The notes below the pieces were generated by a model. The model made no database searches. It was not told the origin of the DNA and saw only the letters and a list, made by a program, of their open reading frames with translations. Shown one piece after another: positions 24,155-31,859 of a stretch of DNA of 36,520 nt. Position 1 is the first letter of the stretch; every line of letters starts with the position of its first letter. Source of the DNA: Bifidobacterium breve (GTDB taxonomy: Bacteria; Actinomycetota; Thermoleophilia; Solirubrobacterales; Solirubrobacteraceae). The stretch spans positions 1 through 36,520 of the forward strand of contig CAMDLG010000005.1 in NCBI GenBank assembly GCA_945901565.1, given 5' to 3'. The position numbers and the translations under genes are program-made.

Positions 24155-25237
24155 TCAGGCTTCATCGAACGACCAGACTCCCAGCGGCTGGTCGCGCCCC
24201 CGGATGTCGACCTCGTCAACGAAAATGAGGTCTTCGGGAGGGCTGATCAGCATCTCTTTCGTCGACTGCGAGCAGTAGAGCTGGTGCGCAGTGCCCTTGG
24301 TCATCCCTTCAAGCCGTGCGGCGGTGTTCGTGGTGTCGCCGAGCGCCGTGTACTCAAGGCGCTTCTCGGAGCCGACATTGCCGGAGATCACGCCGCCGCT
24401 GTTGAGGCCAATCCCCATCCGGAAACCTTCTCCAAGGCCCTGCTCCTTCATCCACTCGCTGAAACGGGGGAGGTGGACATCTAGCATCGCCCTAGCCGCA
24501 CGGAGCGCGCGGTCGGCGTGGTCTTCCTGCTCCAGCGGCGCGCCGAAGACGGCCATGATGCCGTCACCCATGTAGGCAACGATCGTGCCCTCCTCTTCGA
24601 GGATCGCTTCCGACATCTCGCCGAGGTACTTGTTGACCACGTCGATCACCTGCTCGGGCTTCTGATGCTCAGAGAACTGGGTGAATCCGCGCAGGTCGGT
24701 GAACATCACGGTCGCAGTGCGGTCGACTCCGCCAAGCTTCACGCCGTCGTCGCTGCGAGTGATGATCTGCTCGGCGACCGACTCCGGGACGAAGCGGCGG
24801 AAGGCATCCTTCAGCTTGCCGTAGAGATGCTCGATCTCAGCCTGCTGCTCGGTGATCGTGCGGTGCAGAGCCGTCACGCGCTCGGCAGCGATCAGGCGGG
24901 TCGAGAGCGCGACCTGATCGAGCGGCTTGATCAGGTAGTCGTCGGCGCCTCCCTGCATCCCGTCGATCACCTCTTCGGAGGTGTCGAGCGCCGTCAGCAG
25001 GACCACGTAGATGTAGCGGCCCGAGAGTTCGCTGCGAATCTTCGAGCAGAGCTCGTCGCCTCCCATCCCCGGCATCATCCGGTCGGTGATGCAGACGTCG
25101 ATCGTGTCGTCCTGCTGGATCAGCTCCCATGCTTCAAGGCCGTCCTTGGCCGTGAGCGGCTGATGGCCAAGCGCCGCCACCGACCGCTCGAGCAGCAGTC
25201 GCCATGTGGGGGAGTCGCTGGCGCAAAGGACCCGCAT
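24155..25237 (-). CDS. Receiver-class III adenylate/guanylate cyclase
   Basis: A 360-residue protein with a CheY-like receiver (1-120: Asp8 of the acidic pair kept but its partner is Ser7, phospho-Asp52 in CITDRMMPG, Thr82 and Lys104), a coiled-coil linker (about 120-145) and a class III cyclase domain (about 170-355). Metal ligands Asp181 (MFTDLRGFT) and Asp225 (AYMGDG) and the transition-state pair Asn304/Arg308 (TTNTAARLE) are present. By my alignment the purine-specifying Lys is Ala221 and its partner is Thr297, so cAMP is likely but not certain. It is the natural output for CheA phosphorylation, and makes the second messenger for the two cNMP-binding lipid enzymes nearby. Confidence 0.92.
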   Translation of the reverse strand: MRVLCASDSPTWRLLLERSVAALGHQPLTAKDGLEAWELIQQDDTIDVCITDRMMPGMGGDELCSKIRSELSGRYIYVVLLTALDTSEEVIDGMQGGADDYLIKPLDQVALSTRLIAAERVTALHRTITEQQAEIEHLYGKLKDAFRRFVPESVAEQIITRSDDGVKLGGVDRTATVMFTDLRGFTQFSEHQKPEQVIDVVNKYLGEMSEAILEEEGTIVAYMGDGIMAVFGAPLEQEDHADRALRAARAMLDVHLPRFSEWMKEQGLGEGFRMGIGLNSGGVISGNVGSEKRLEYTALGDTTNTAARLEGMTKGTAHQLYCSQSTKEMLISPPEDLIFVDEVDIRGRDQPLGVWSFDEA

Positions 25238-25279
25238 CGCTTCGAGCCTATCGCGACCCCATGAAGTTGGTAGCGGTTA

Positions 25280-26548
25280 TCAGACAGCTACCGGGATCGT
25301 GCGGTACTGGTTAAGGAAGGTCGAGCTGAGCCGCGTTGGCTGACCGTCGAGCTTCATCTCGGGGAAGCGGCGTAGCGTTTCCTCGAGCCAGATCTTCATC
25401 TCCAGACGAGCCAACCCAGCACCGAGGCAGAAGTGGCGGCCGCCGCCACCAAACCCCTGGTGCTCATTCGAAGTGCGGGCAATGTTGAAGTGATGGGGGT
25501 CATCAAAGACACTGTCGTCGCGGTTTCCGGATACGTACCACATCAAAACCTTCTCGCCTTCGGCAATCGGCTGGCCGGCGATCTCGGTGTCTTTTGTCGC
25601 TGTGCGGCGCATGTAGGCGAATGCCGGGTGGTAGCGGACGAACTCCTCAACCGCCTGTTCGGGCTCGACTGCAGCACTCTTGATCAGCTCCATCTGCGCT
25701 GGGTCCTCGAGCAGGCTGAGGTAGCCGGAGCAGAATGTTGCGCGGGTCGAGTCGTTGCCGGCAACCATTAGGAGGAACCAGAACATGCAGATCTCTTCCG
25801 CAGCCAGCTTCTCGCCGTCTACTTCAGCGTCGAGTAGCGCGCTAGTGAGGTCGTCCTGGCGCTCAGCGCCGCGAGCCTCAACGAGGTTCCAGACGTATTC
25901 GAAGACCTCTTTGAGGGCCGTCCAGGTGTCCTCCATGTCACCGACTACGCGGGGGTCTTCGAAGGCCGTCGTGCGGTTGGTCCAGTCGACGAGCTTGTCG
26001 GCATCCTCGCGCGGCGCCCCGAGCATGTCGCCGATGACCATCGCCGGCACGTAGACGCCGACATCTTGAACGAGGTCGATCTTGCCGTCGGGGTGGCGCT
26101 CCAGCGCGTTGTCATAGACGAGGTTGACGATCTCGCGAATTCGGTCGGCGTGATCGAGCGAGCGCTTTGGCGTGAAGGCCTTCTGCACCAGTGCCTTGAG
26201 GCGGTCGTGTCGCGGCGGATCTTGCGCGATCAGCATCATCCGCATGAAATAGAGCGGCTCATCTGGTGCGTCCTCAGGGATTTGGTCGTCCGGCAGGAAC
26301 TGGTTGACGGCGAGGATGCCGCCAAGCTCAGAGGAGAACGTCTCGAAGTCGCGGCCGACCGAGGCGATCTCCTCAAAGCGGGTTACCGACCAAAAGCCTT
26401 CCTCATGGGCGAAGCCCTCGAGTGGGCTCCAGTGAACAGGCCGTTCGTTGCGTAGCCGCTCGAATACCTCGTGCGGGGGGCCGTCTTCCCAGAGCGAAAG
26501 GTCGCTGAGGTCGATCTGGTCGAGGTCGTTACCGGCGGTTGTCGTCAT
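25280..26548 (-). CDS. Cytochrome P450 (steroid/terpenoid-type, CYP125/142-like)
   Basis: A 422-residue soluble bacterial P450 of normal length. I-helix AGNDSTR (263-269) is the oxygen-activation motif, ExxR is Glu302-Arg305, and the heme-ligand loop GFGGGGRHFCLGAGLAR holds Cys374. The GFGGGG loop and overall style resemble mycobacterial CYP125/CYP142 and related steroid or fatty-acid hydroxylases; the exact substrate is not readable. It needs ferredoxin and reductase partners, none of which is adjacent. AGGAG lies ten bases before the ATG. It is 42 bases upstream of the cyclase gene on the same strand and could head the same transcript. A double palindrome sits in its promoter region. Confidence 0.92.
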   Translation of the reverse strand: MTTTAGNDLDQIDLSDLSLWEDGPPHEVFERLRNERPVHWSPLEGFAHEEGFWSVTRFEEIASVGRDFETFSSELGGILAVNQFLPDDQIPEDAPDEPLYFMRMMLIAQDPPRHDRLKALVQKAFTPKRSLDHADRIREIVNLVYDNALERHPDGKIDLVQDVGVYVPAMVIGDMLGAPREDADKLVDWTNRTTAFEDPRVVGDMEDTWTALKEVFEYVWNLVEARGAERQDDLTSALLDAEVDGEKLAAEEICMFWFLLMVAGNDSTRATFCSGYLSLLEDPAQMELIKSAAVEPEQAVEEFVRYHPAFAYMRRTATKDTEIAGQPIAEGEKVLMWYVSGNRDDSVFDDPHHFNIARTSNEHQGFGGGGRHFCLGAGLARLEMKIWLEETLRRFPEMKLDGQPTRLSSTFLNQYRTIPVAV

Positions 26549-26570
26549 CTGGGATGGCTCCTGAGGGGAT

Positions 26571-26595
26571 TTGACAGTGTGTCAAGTCATGACTT
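26571..26595. promoter_or_regulatory. Overlapping palindromes, probable operator between P450 and amidase genes
   Basis: TTGACAgtgTGTCAA (26571-26585) is a perfect 6-bp inverted repeat with a 3-base spacer. AAGTCATGACTT (26584-26595) is a perfect 12-bp palindrome overlapping it by two bases. They lie 23-47 bases upstream of the P450 ATG, and TTGACA also resembles a -35 hexamer. A dimeric repressor site (TetR-like, for example) is inferred; no such regulator gene is in the window. Confidence 0.5.
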
Positions 26596-26645
26596 TAGCG
26601 GATCAACCGGCGAGCGTCTAGCGCTATCCGCGTATCGTACGTCTG

Positions 26646-27278
26646 GTGTTAGGCGTAGCGCTCGCAACTATTGCCCTTGCCGCTGGCGGTCACGCTGCGG
26701 CGGCCGAGCGACCGCCGATCGCTTGGGACGCAATCCCTTTCCCGGCGAAGCGCAAGCGCGAGATGACTTCATATTCGAAGCGCCACTACGGCTCCAGCCA
26801 TTACGGCCTGCACAACCCTAAGGTGATCGTCGAGCACCTAACCGAGTCTTCTACCTATCGGCCAGTCTGGTCAATGTTTGCCCAAGATGTCGCAGATAGC
26901 GAGCTGCACGAGCTTCCCGGCGTTTGTTCGCACTTCGTGATCGATCAGAACGGCAAGATCCATCAGCTCGTGCCAATCAGCCTGATGTGTAGGCATACAG
27001 TCGGCCTCAATTGGACCTCGATCGGGATTGAGCACGTTGGTTTCAATCCTTCCGACGTGCTCGGCCGAGCAAAAGTGATGCGAGCCTCGCTGCGATTGAC
27101 GAATTGGCTGCGCTGCCGCGAAGGTATCGAACTCAAGAACGTGATCGGCCACAACGAAAGTCTCAAATCTCCTTACCACCACGAGCGAGTTGCGCGGCTA
27201 CGTGGCCAGACGCACGATGACTTCCCGACCAGTTCGATGCGGAAGTATCGCGCTGCTCTGCGCAAGCTGACGTGCTGA
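26646..27278 (+). CDS. Secreted N-acetylmuramoyl-L-alanine amidase (amidase_2/PGRP fold)
   Basis: A 210-residue protein with an N-terminal hydrophobic signal (MLGVALATIALAAGGHAAAA). The domain matches amidase_2: first zinc ligand His64 in VIVEHLTESS, the SHFVIDQNGKIHQLVP strand pair, NWTSIGIEHVGF, then VIGHNES and a late HDDFP. It should cleave the bond between MurNAc and the stem peptide, or bind peptidoglycan. The GTG start at 26646 is the first available in frame after a stop at 26619; the preceding in-frame codons (RIVRL) would give a better signal peptide but contain only CTG or ATC as candidate starts. It overlaps the MBL-fold gene by seven bases. Confidence 0.83.
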   Translation: MLGVALATIALAAGGHAAAAERPPIAWDAIPFPAKRKREMTSYSKRHYGSSHYGLHNPKVIVEHLTESSTYRPVWSMFAQDVADSELHELPGVCSHFVIDQNGKIHQLVPISLMCRHTVGLNWTSIGIEHVGFNPSDVLGRAKVMRASLRLTNWLRCREGIELKNVIGHNESLKSPYHHERVARLRGQTHDDFPTSSMRKYRAALRKLTC

Positions 27279-28033
27279 GCGGATCGCGCGTCAGCTTCCT
27301 CGGCCATTCGACCGTCCTCGTAGAGGACTCCGGCGTCCGCCTGCTCACCGATCCGATTCTGCACGACCGAGTCGGGCACCTGCGTCGGCATGGCGCAGCG
27401 GTTAACGAAGGGCTTTGGCAAGGGCTCGATGGCCTGCTCATCTCACACCTGCACCACGATCACTTTGACCGGCGCTCACTCGAGCTACTAGACCGGGGGA
27501 CGAGGGTTGTAGTCCCGGCGGGCGGTGGCCAGCTACTACGCGACCTTGGGTTCAGTCTGATCGATGAGGTCGTTGCCGGTGACCGTGTTGACTTTGGTGA
27601 ATTAAGCGTGCTCGCCGTCAAGGCTGAGCATCAGGGTGGGCGCGGCCCGCGCAGCGTGCATCATGCGCAGCCGGTCGGCTACGTGGTCGAAGGAGAACGG
27701 CGGATCTACTTCGCTGGCGACACCGACATCTTCCCGCAGATGGAAGAGATTGCGGCGCCGGCGCTCGACGTTGCGCTTCTTCCGGTTTGGGGGTGGGGGC
27801 CAACGCTAGGCCCGGGGCACCTCGACCCGCGATCAGCGGCCGACGCGCTCGTCTTGCTGAACCCGCGGATCGCAGTCCCAATCCACTGGGGAACGCTTTA
27901 CCCGTTCGGCTTGCAGCGCTGGCGGCCACGGCCGCTGAGCGACCCGCCGCATCTTTTCGAGCGCTACGCCAGCGAGCTCCTGCCGCAGTGTGAGGTTCGG
28001 ATCCTTGCACCGGGCGGCGCGACCGAGCTTTAG
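27272..28033 (+). CDS. Metallo-beta-lactamase-fold hydrolase (UlaG-like)
   Basis: A 253-residue cytoplasmic protein. The metal motif HxHxDH is H59-L-H61-H62-D63-H64, followed by GDTDIF (bridging Asp) and the final His in AVPIHWGTL. N-terminal VSFLGHSTVLVE is typical of the UlaG/YtnP-like branch of small Zn hydrolases, including lactonases and phosphodiesterases. The substrate cannot be told. GTG start inside the amidase 3' end, so translation is coupled. Its stop overlaps the convergent DoxX gene by four bases (TTAG). Confidence 0.88.
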   Translation: MLSGSRVSFLGHSTVLVEDSGVRLLTDPILHDRVGHLRRHGAAVNEGLWQGLDGLLISHLHHDHFDRRSLELLDRGTRVVVPAGGGQLLRDLGFSLIDEVVAGDRVDFGELSVLAVKAEHQGGRGPRSVHHAQPVGYVVEGERRIYFAGDTDIFPQMEEIAAPALDVALLPVWGWGPTLGPGHLDPRSAADALVLLNPRIAVPIHWGTLYPFGLQRWRPRPLSDPPHLFERYASELLPQCEVRILAPGGATEL

Positions 28034-28404
28034 TTGGAGCGCTGCGACGGGCGCATCGCAGCTACGACCCAGGCCAGCATCACGGCCTGCAGCGGCAGCC
28101 GCGCCCAGAGCGCTGCTGGCGGAATGTTTGGGAAACGATCTGAATGCGTAGCCATCTCAACGTTGGCGGGAAAGACGCCGATTAGGGTCAGGATTCCCAG
28201 CACGCCGCCGGCGCGTCGCACGCGGCGATCGGGGCAGATCAAGGCCGCTCCAGCGACGACTTCGGTGACGCCGCTGACGAAGATCAGCTCGTCATGCGCT
28301 GGCAGCCAAGCCGGCATCATCGGCCGGTAGAAGCCTGGCCTCAAAAAGTGCATCACCCCGGCGTAAACCAAGGCCGGGCCGCAGAGGAATCGAATGAGTC
28401 GCAT
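28030..28404 (-). CDS. DoxX-family membrane protein
   Basis: A 124-residue protein with four hydrophobic helices. The start RFLCGPALVYAGVMHFLRPGFY, with GVMHF and the following MPAWLP, is typical of the DoxX/YphA group. The role is unclear; relatives are linked to redox or thiol metabolism in some bacteria. It follows the unknown gene by nine bases on the same strand. Confidence 0.8.
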   Translation of the reverse strand: MRLIRFLCGPALVYAGVMHFLRPGFYRPMMPAWLPAHDELIFVSGVTEVVAGAALICPDRRVRRAGGVLGILTLIGVFPANVEMATHSDRFPNIPPAALWARLPLQAVMLAWVVAAMRPSQRSN

Positions 28405-28413
28405 CGCGGAAGC

Positions 28414-28929
28414 TTAAGCGCCTTCTGCACGCGGCAGCGTGAAGGCTTCCTCACCGATCGCTACCACCGGCTGTTCGCTGCCATCGGCGCGCGCCGTGAT
28501 CGACAACGGGTGGAGGCTGCTGTTGGTCTCGAAGACGGCCATCGCGATGTTGCGACCGCCGAGCGCGGCGGCGAGCGCGCTGACGCCATCGACGAGGTGT
28601 TCAAGTCCGCCGATCGTTCCAGCTATCTCGCCGCTCGCAGGATCAACTTCGAACGGCGGCAATGGCTTCAGTTCGGGTAGCTGCGGCGCCGACGGTTCTA
28701 GTTCGGCGTTGTGGTCGAGCAGTACGATGCGGTCGCCAAGGTTCACCTCGACCGCGGAGAAGCGTTCGCAGTCGACTGTTGCTGGTCCGATGCCTGGTTC
28801 GCGGTCGACCACGGCGACCGCACGGATCGCGTTGGAGTGGTGGAGGAATTCGCGCAGGGTGACTACGGCAAAGTCAAGCTCGCCTACCGTCTCGACCAGC
28901 GCGGGTGCTTCGATTTCGGCTTCTTCCAT
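28414..28929 (-). CDS. Conserved-looking protein of unknown function
   Basis: A 171-residue protein with no signal peptide or membrane helix, acidic, with a Pro-rich middle (SAPQLPELKPLPPF). I do not recognise a family. The N-terminal half reads like a beta-rich domain (VEVNLGDRIVLLDHN), and the C-terminal half contains GGLEHLVDGVSALAAALGG and ends ADGSEQPVVAIGEEAFTLP. It is first in a two-gene unit with the DoxX protein. Codon use looks like its neighbours. Confidence 0.6.
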   Translation of the reverse strand: MEEAEIEAPALVETVGELDFAVVTLREFLHHSNAIRAVAVVDREPGIGPATVDCERFSAVEVNLGDRIVLLDHNAELEPSAPQLPELKPLPPFEVDPASGEIAGTIGGLEHLVDGVSALAAALGGRNIAMAVFETNSSLHPLSITARADGSEQPVVAIGEEAFTLPRAEGA

Positions 28930-28983
28930 CGACTAGGAAGCTATCAGTGACGCTGCCGCGGGTCGGCCTGCGAAGCTGTAGCG

Positions 28984-29580
28984 GTGGGATTCACGCTGAC
29001 AGGACCAAGCTTGATTTTGCGCCCTCCCGGCCCCGGTGACGCCGAGGCTCTCTTCGAGCTGGCTAGCAACCCAGAAGTGACGCGCTGGTTCTCGTGGGGG
29101 CCGTACACCGAGCTAGCCGAGCCAGAAGCGTACGTCGAGCTCTGTGCCCAGCAGCGCGAGCAAGGGACCCAGCTAGACATGATGATCGTCGACAAGCAAC
29201 TTGGGCCCGCGGGAATAATTGGTCTAAGCGAATTCAGCTACCGCGACCGTCGCTGCATGGTCGGTACTTGGCTCGGCGCCGACTTCTGGGGCACACATGT
29301 CAACCGCGAGTCAAAGGCGCTGATCGCTCACCTCGGTTTCGAGCGGCTTGGGATGAACCGGATCGGCGCTTACTCAAACCCCGAGAATGAGCGATCGACC
29401 CGTGCGCTTGAAGCGGTTGGTTACGTGCAAGAAGGAGTCCTGCGCGACTGGCACCGCCACGATGGCAAGTATCTCGACGTCAACATCTTCGGGATGCTTC
29501 GTGGGGACTGGCTCGGTGGCGAGCAGGCGGCGGTTGAGGTGGCGATCGAAGGAGAGATACCGCCAGCCTTCCTCCGCTAA
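28984..29580 (+). CDS. GNAT N-acetyltransferase (RimJ/RimL type)
   Basis: A 198-residue protein. The N-terminus LRPPGPGDAEALFELASNPEVTRWFSW and the C-terminal NRIGAYSNPENERSTRALEAVGYVQEGVLRD are standard for the RimJ/RimL GNAT group, with the acetyl-CoA-binding segment before it (LGADFWGTHVNRESKALIAHLGFE). It transfers an acetyl group from acetyl-CoA to an amine; the acceptor is unknown. GTG start with no clear ribosome binding site. It stands alone, convergent with the ABC permease gene seven bases away. Confidence 0.88.
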   Translation: MGFTLTGPSLILRPPGPGDAEALFELASNPEVTRWFSWGPYTELAEPEAYVELCAQQREQGTQLDMMIVDKQLGPAGIIGLSEFSYRDRRCMVGTWLGADFWGTHVNRESKALIAHLGFERLGMNRIGAYSNPENERSTRALEAVGYVQEGVLRDWHRHDGKYLDVNIFGMLRGDWLGGEQAAVEVAIEGEIPPAFLR

Positions 29581-29587
29581 GGCTCAC

Positions 29588-30331
29588 TCAGTCGCGGGCG
29601 CTCCAGCTAAAGCCACGCACGGCCAGGATTATGCAGGCGATCGTCCAGACGGCTACGACGGCGAGGTCGGATAAGTGGTCCGTTATCGGAGCGCCGGTCA
29701 CTAGTGCAGCGCTTATCCCGTTGATCACGTGAACCAGCGGTAGCGCGTTAGCGATGTCGCGCAGGAAGGTTGGCACGTTGTCAACGTCAAAGAAGACGCC
29801 GGAGATGAAGATCATCGGTAAGAAGACGAGGTTGGTGTAGGCCGGTGCAGCCTCAAAGTTGGGAATCACGTGAGAGAAGGCGACACCCATCGAGGCAAAG
29901 CAGGCCACCCCAAGGACCGTGAAGATTGCCAGCTCGATCCAGTCTTTCGGCCAACCGAGCCCAAAGAAGAACTTGCCGGCAACGATGATGATCAGGATCT
30001 GAATGACCGCGTTGGTTGCGGCGCTGCCGATGATTCCTGAGAGATAGGAAGTGCCGGGTAGCGGCGTACCGCGGACTCGCTTCAGCACGCCTTGCTCGCG
30101 CAGGAAGGTCATCTGCGTTGCCAGCGCGTTGAAGGTTGTCGCCATCACGCTAAGCCCAGCTATGCCGGGCACGAGGACGTCGAGGCTCGACTGGTTGCCG
30201 CTGAAGACGGCGCCGAAGAGGAAGAGGAAGATCAGCGGCAGTACGAAGCTGAAGAAGGCGGCCGTTGGGTTACGCCAGAACATCTTGCGCTCGAGGCGGT
30301 ACTGGCGCCAGGCGAGAGTCGTGTCGCTCAT
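29588..30331 (-). CDS. ABC-2 type transporter permease
   Basis: A 247-residue protein with six hydrophobic segments, normal for ABC-2 (DrrB-like) permeases. The start WRQYRLERKMFWRNPTAAFFSFVLPLIFLFLFG and the central FLREQGVLKRVRGTPLP are family hallmarks. Together with the upstream ATPase it forms an exporter for a hydrophobic substrate such as a drug, lipid or glycoconjugate. Its ATG overlaps the ATPase stop (ATGA), so the two are coupled. Confidence 0.92.
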   Translation of the reverse strand: MSDTTLAWRQYRLERKMFWRNPTAAFFSFVLPLIFLFLFGAVFSGNQSSLDVLVPGIAGLSVMATTFNALATQMTFLREQGVLKRVRGTPLPGTSYLSGIIGSAATNAVIQILIIIVAGKFFFGLGWPKDWIELAIFTVLGVACFASMGVAFSHVIPNFEAAPAYTNLVFLPMIFISGVFFDVDNVPTFLRDIANALPLVHVINGISAALVTGAPITDHLSDLAVVAVWTIACIILAVRGFSWSARD

Positions 30332-31209
30332 TGCAGCGCCTCGCTAACTTCGTCGGCTGTCAGCTCGAGGTAGACATCCTCGAGCGACGGGCGAATCACT
30401 GAGCAGTCGGCTAGCGATTCGCCGCGCGCGATCGCCTCGCTGGTCAAACGGTGAAGAAGCTCGGTTGGGTCGTCGACCTCCTCGCTGATCAGCGCGCCGG
30501 TTGCGTCACGCCAACTGACGCGGTAGCGAGCCGATGCTTCGCTCAGCGTGCTCGGCGGCCCTTCGGCGAGAATCCTGCCGTTCTTGATGATCGCAACGCG
30601 GTCGCAAAGTTCCTGCGCCTCTTCAAGGTAGTGCGTTGTCAGCAGGACGGTCTTGCCGAGGTCGCGCAGCCTTTTGATGGTTGCCCACGCGGCGCGGCGA
30701 GCCGCCGGGTCAAAACCGGTCGTCGGCTCGTCGAGGAAGATCAGATCTGGGTCACCGATCAGCGCAAGCGCTAAGTCAAGTCTGCGCTGCTGACCGCCGG
30801 AGAGCGTTCGCACCAGCGCCGTAGCCTGCACCGCGTCGTCGAGGCCGACGATTCCGAGCACCTCGTCAACGTCGCGCGGGTGGGGGTAGAGACCGGCCCA
30901 ATGGGCGACGGCCTCACGGACTCGAACATGGCGATACATCCCTGAGCTCTGGAGGACGATGCCAACCCGTTCGCGTAGCTCCCGCGGCCGCTCGGCAGGG
31001 TTAAAACCGAGGACTGAGACGCTGCCGCTGCTGCTGATCCGGTATCCCTCAAGGATCTCAACGGTCGTCGTCTTGCCAGCGCCGTTGGGGCCAAGAAGGC
31101 CGAAAATCTCGCCTTCTGCGACCTCAAAGCTGACGCCACCAACGGCCTCATAGTCGTCGTAGGACTTGTGTAGATCGACGACTGTGATTGCTGTCTGCGC
31201 GCTGGACAC
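30328..31209 (-). CDS. ABC transporter ATP-binding protein (DrrA-like)
   Basis: About 293 residues from the GTG at 31209 (SSAQTAITVVDLHKSY). The track's TTG at 31230 adds MPCDHCA and is possible; neither has a clear ribosome binding site. Walker A is GPNGAGKTT, signature LSGGQQRRLDLALAL, Walker B LIFLDEPTTGFDP and the switch His is in LLTTHYLEEA. The C-terminal DUF4162-like tail (SLEDVYLELT) is typical of exporter ATPases. It energises the adjacent ABC-2 permease. Confidence 0.93.
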   Translation of the reverse strand: MSSAQTAITVVDLHKSYDDYEAVGGVSFEVAEGEIFGLLGPNGAGKTTTVEILEGYRISSSGSVSVLGFNPAERPRELRERVGIVLQSSGMYRHVRVREAVAHWAGLYPHPRDVDEVLGIVGLDDAVQATALVRTLSGGQQRRLDLALALIGDPDLIFLDEPTTGFDPAARRAAWATIKRLRDLGKTVLLTTHYLEEAQELCDRVAIIKNGRILAEGPPSTLSEASARYRVSWRDATGALISEEVDDPTELLHRLTSEAIARGESLADCSVIRPSLEDVYLELTADEVSEALQ

Positions 31210-31282
31210 CGCGCAATGATCGCAGGGCAATGCTGCAATTCGGTTATCGCGAGCGCAGAGTTGGGCGATTGGCGCGATACTG

Positions 31283-31855
31283 ATGCCGATGGCTAAGGCA
31301 CGACCAATCCCCGGCTTGACAGCGCAGATGCGTTATTCCGACGCTGCCGCAGCGACGATCGCCGTGCGGAGCGATGAGCTTTTTGAGCATGCCGCCGGTG
31401 TTCTCGACGTTACGCAGATCGAAGCGGTTCACGCGATGCGCGTCGCAACGCGGCGACTTCGCTCGGTACTTGAGTTCTATGAGCCTTGTCTCGACCGCGA
31501 CCAATTGGCGCCGATCTTGGATCAGGTCTGCGACCTTGCGGACGCGCTTGGTCAGCGCCGCGACCCCGACGTTGAACTTGAGGCTCTGGCCGGTTTTGCG
31601 GCCGCTGCAAGCGAGATCGAGCGGCCAGGGATCGAGCGCTTCATCAACCGCACCAGCGAGCAGCAGCAGCAGGCCAACGCTGAGCTCTCTCTGATGATCG
31701 AGCGGATCGAGGCTGATGATCTGCGCGGCAAGCTCAGCGCGCTGATCGCACCGCCGGCGCCCGATCCCGTCGACGAGCCGACCGGAGTTACCCCAGAGGT
31801 GCCGGTCGACGCGGAGCAGCAACCGGCTAAGAGCGGCTGGCTGCGGAGGCGATGA
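31283..31855 (+). CDS. CHAD-domain protein, N-terminal-half type
   Basis: A 190-residue helical protein. VHAMRVATRRLRSVLEFYEP is the first signature helix of a CHAD domain (HxxRVxxRRLRxxLxxF). The second signature of a full CHAD (LHxxRIxxKxLRY) is absent here and begins in the next gene. The tail after residue 155 is Pro-rich and ends in basic residues (GWLRRR). CHAD domains bind polyphosphate through conserved basic residues, and ppk follows two genes later. First gene of a five-gene operon; ATG at 31283, with another ATG two codons on. The GGAGG near its 3' end serves the next gene. Confidence 0.85.
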   Translation: MPMAKARPIPGLTAQMRYSDAAAATIAVRSDELFEHAAGVLDVTQIEAVHAMRVATRRLRSVLEFYEPCLDRDQLAPILDQVCDLADALGQRRDPDVELEALAGFAAAASEIERPGIERFINRTSEQQQQANAELSLMIERIEADDLRGKLSALIAPPAPDPVDEPTGVTPEVPVDAEQQPAKSGWLRRR

Positions 31856-31859
31856 GGCG

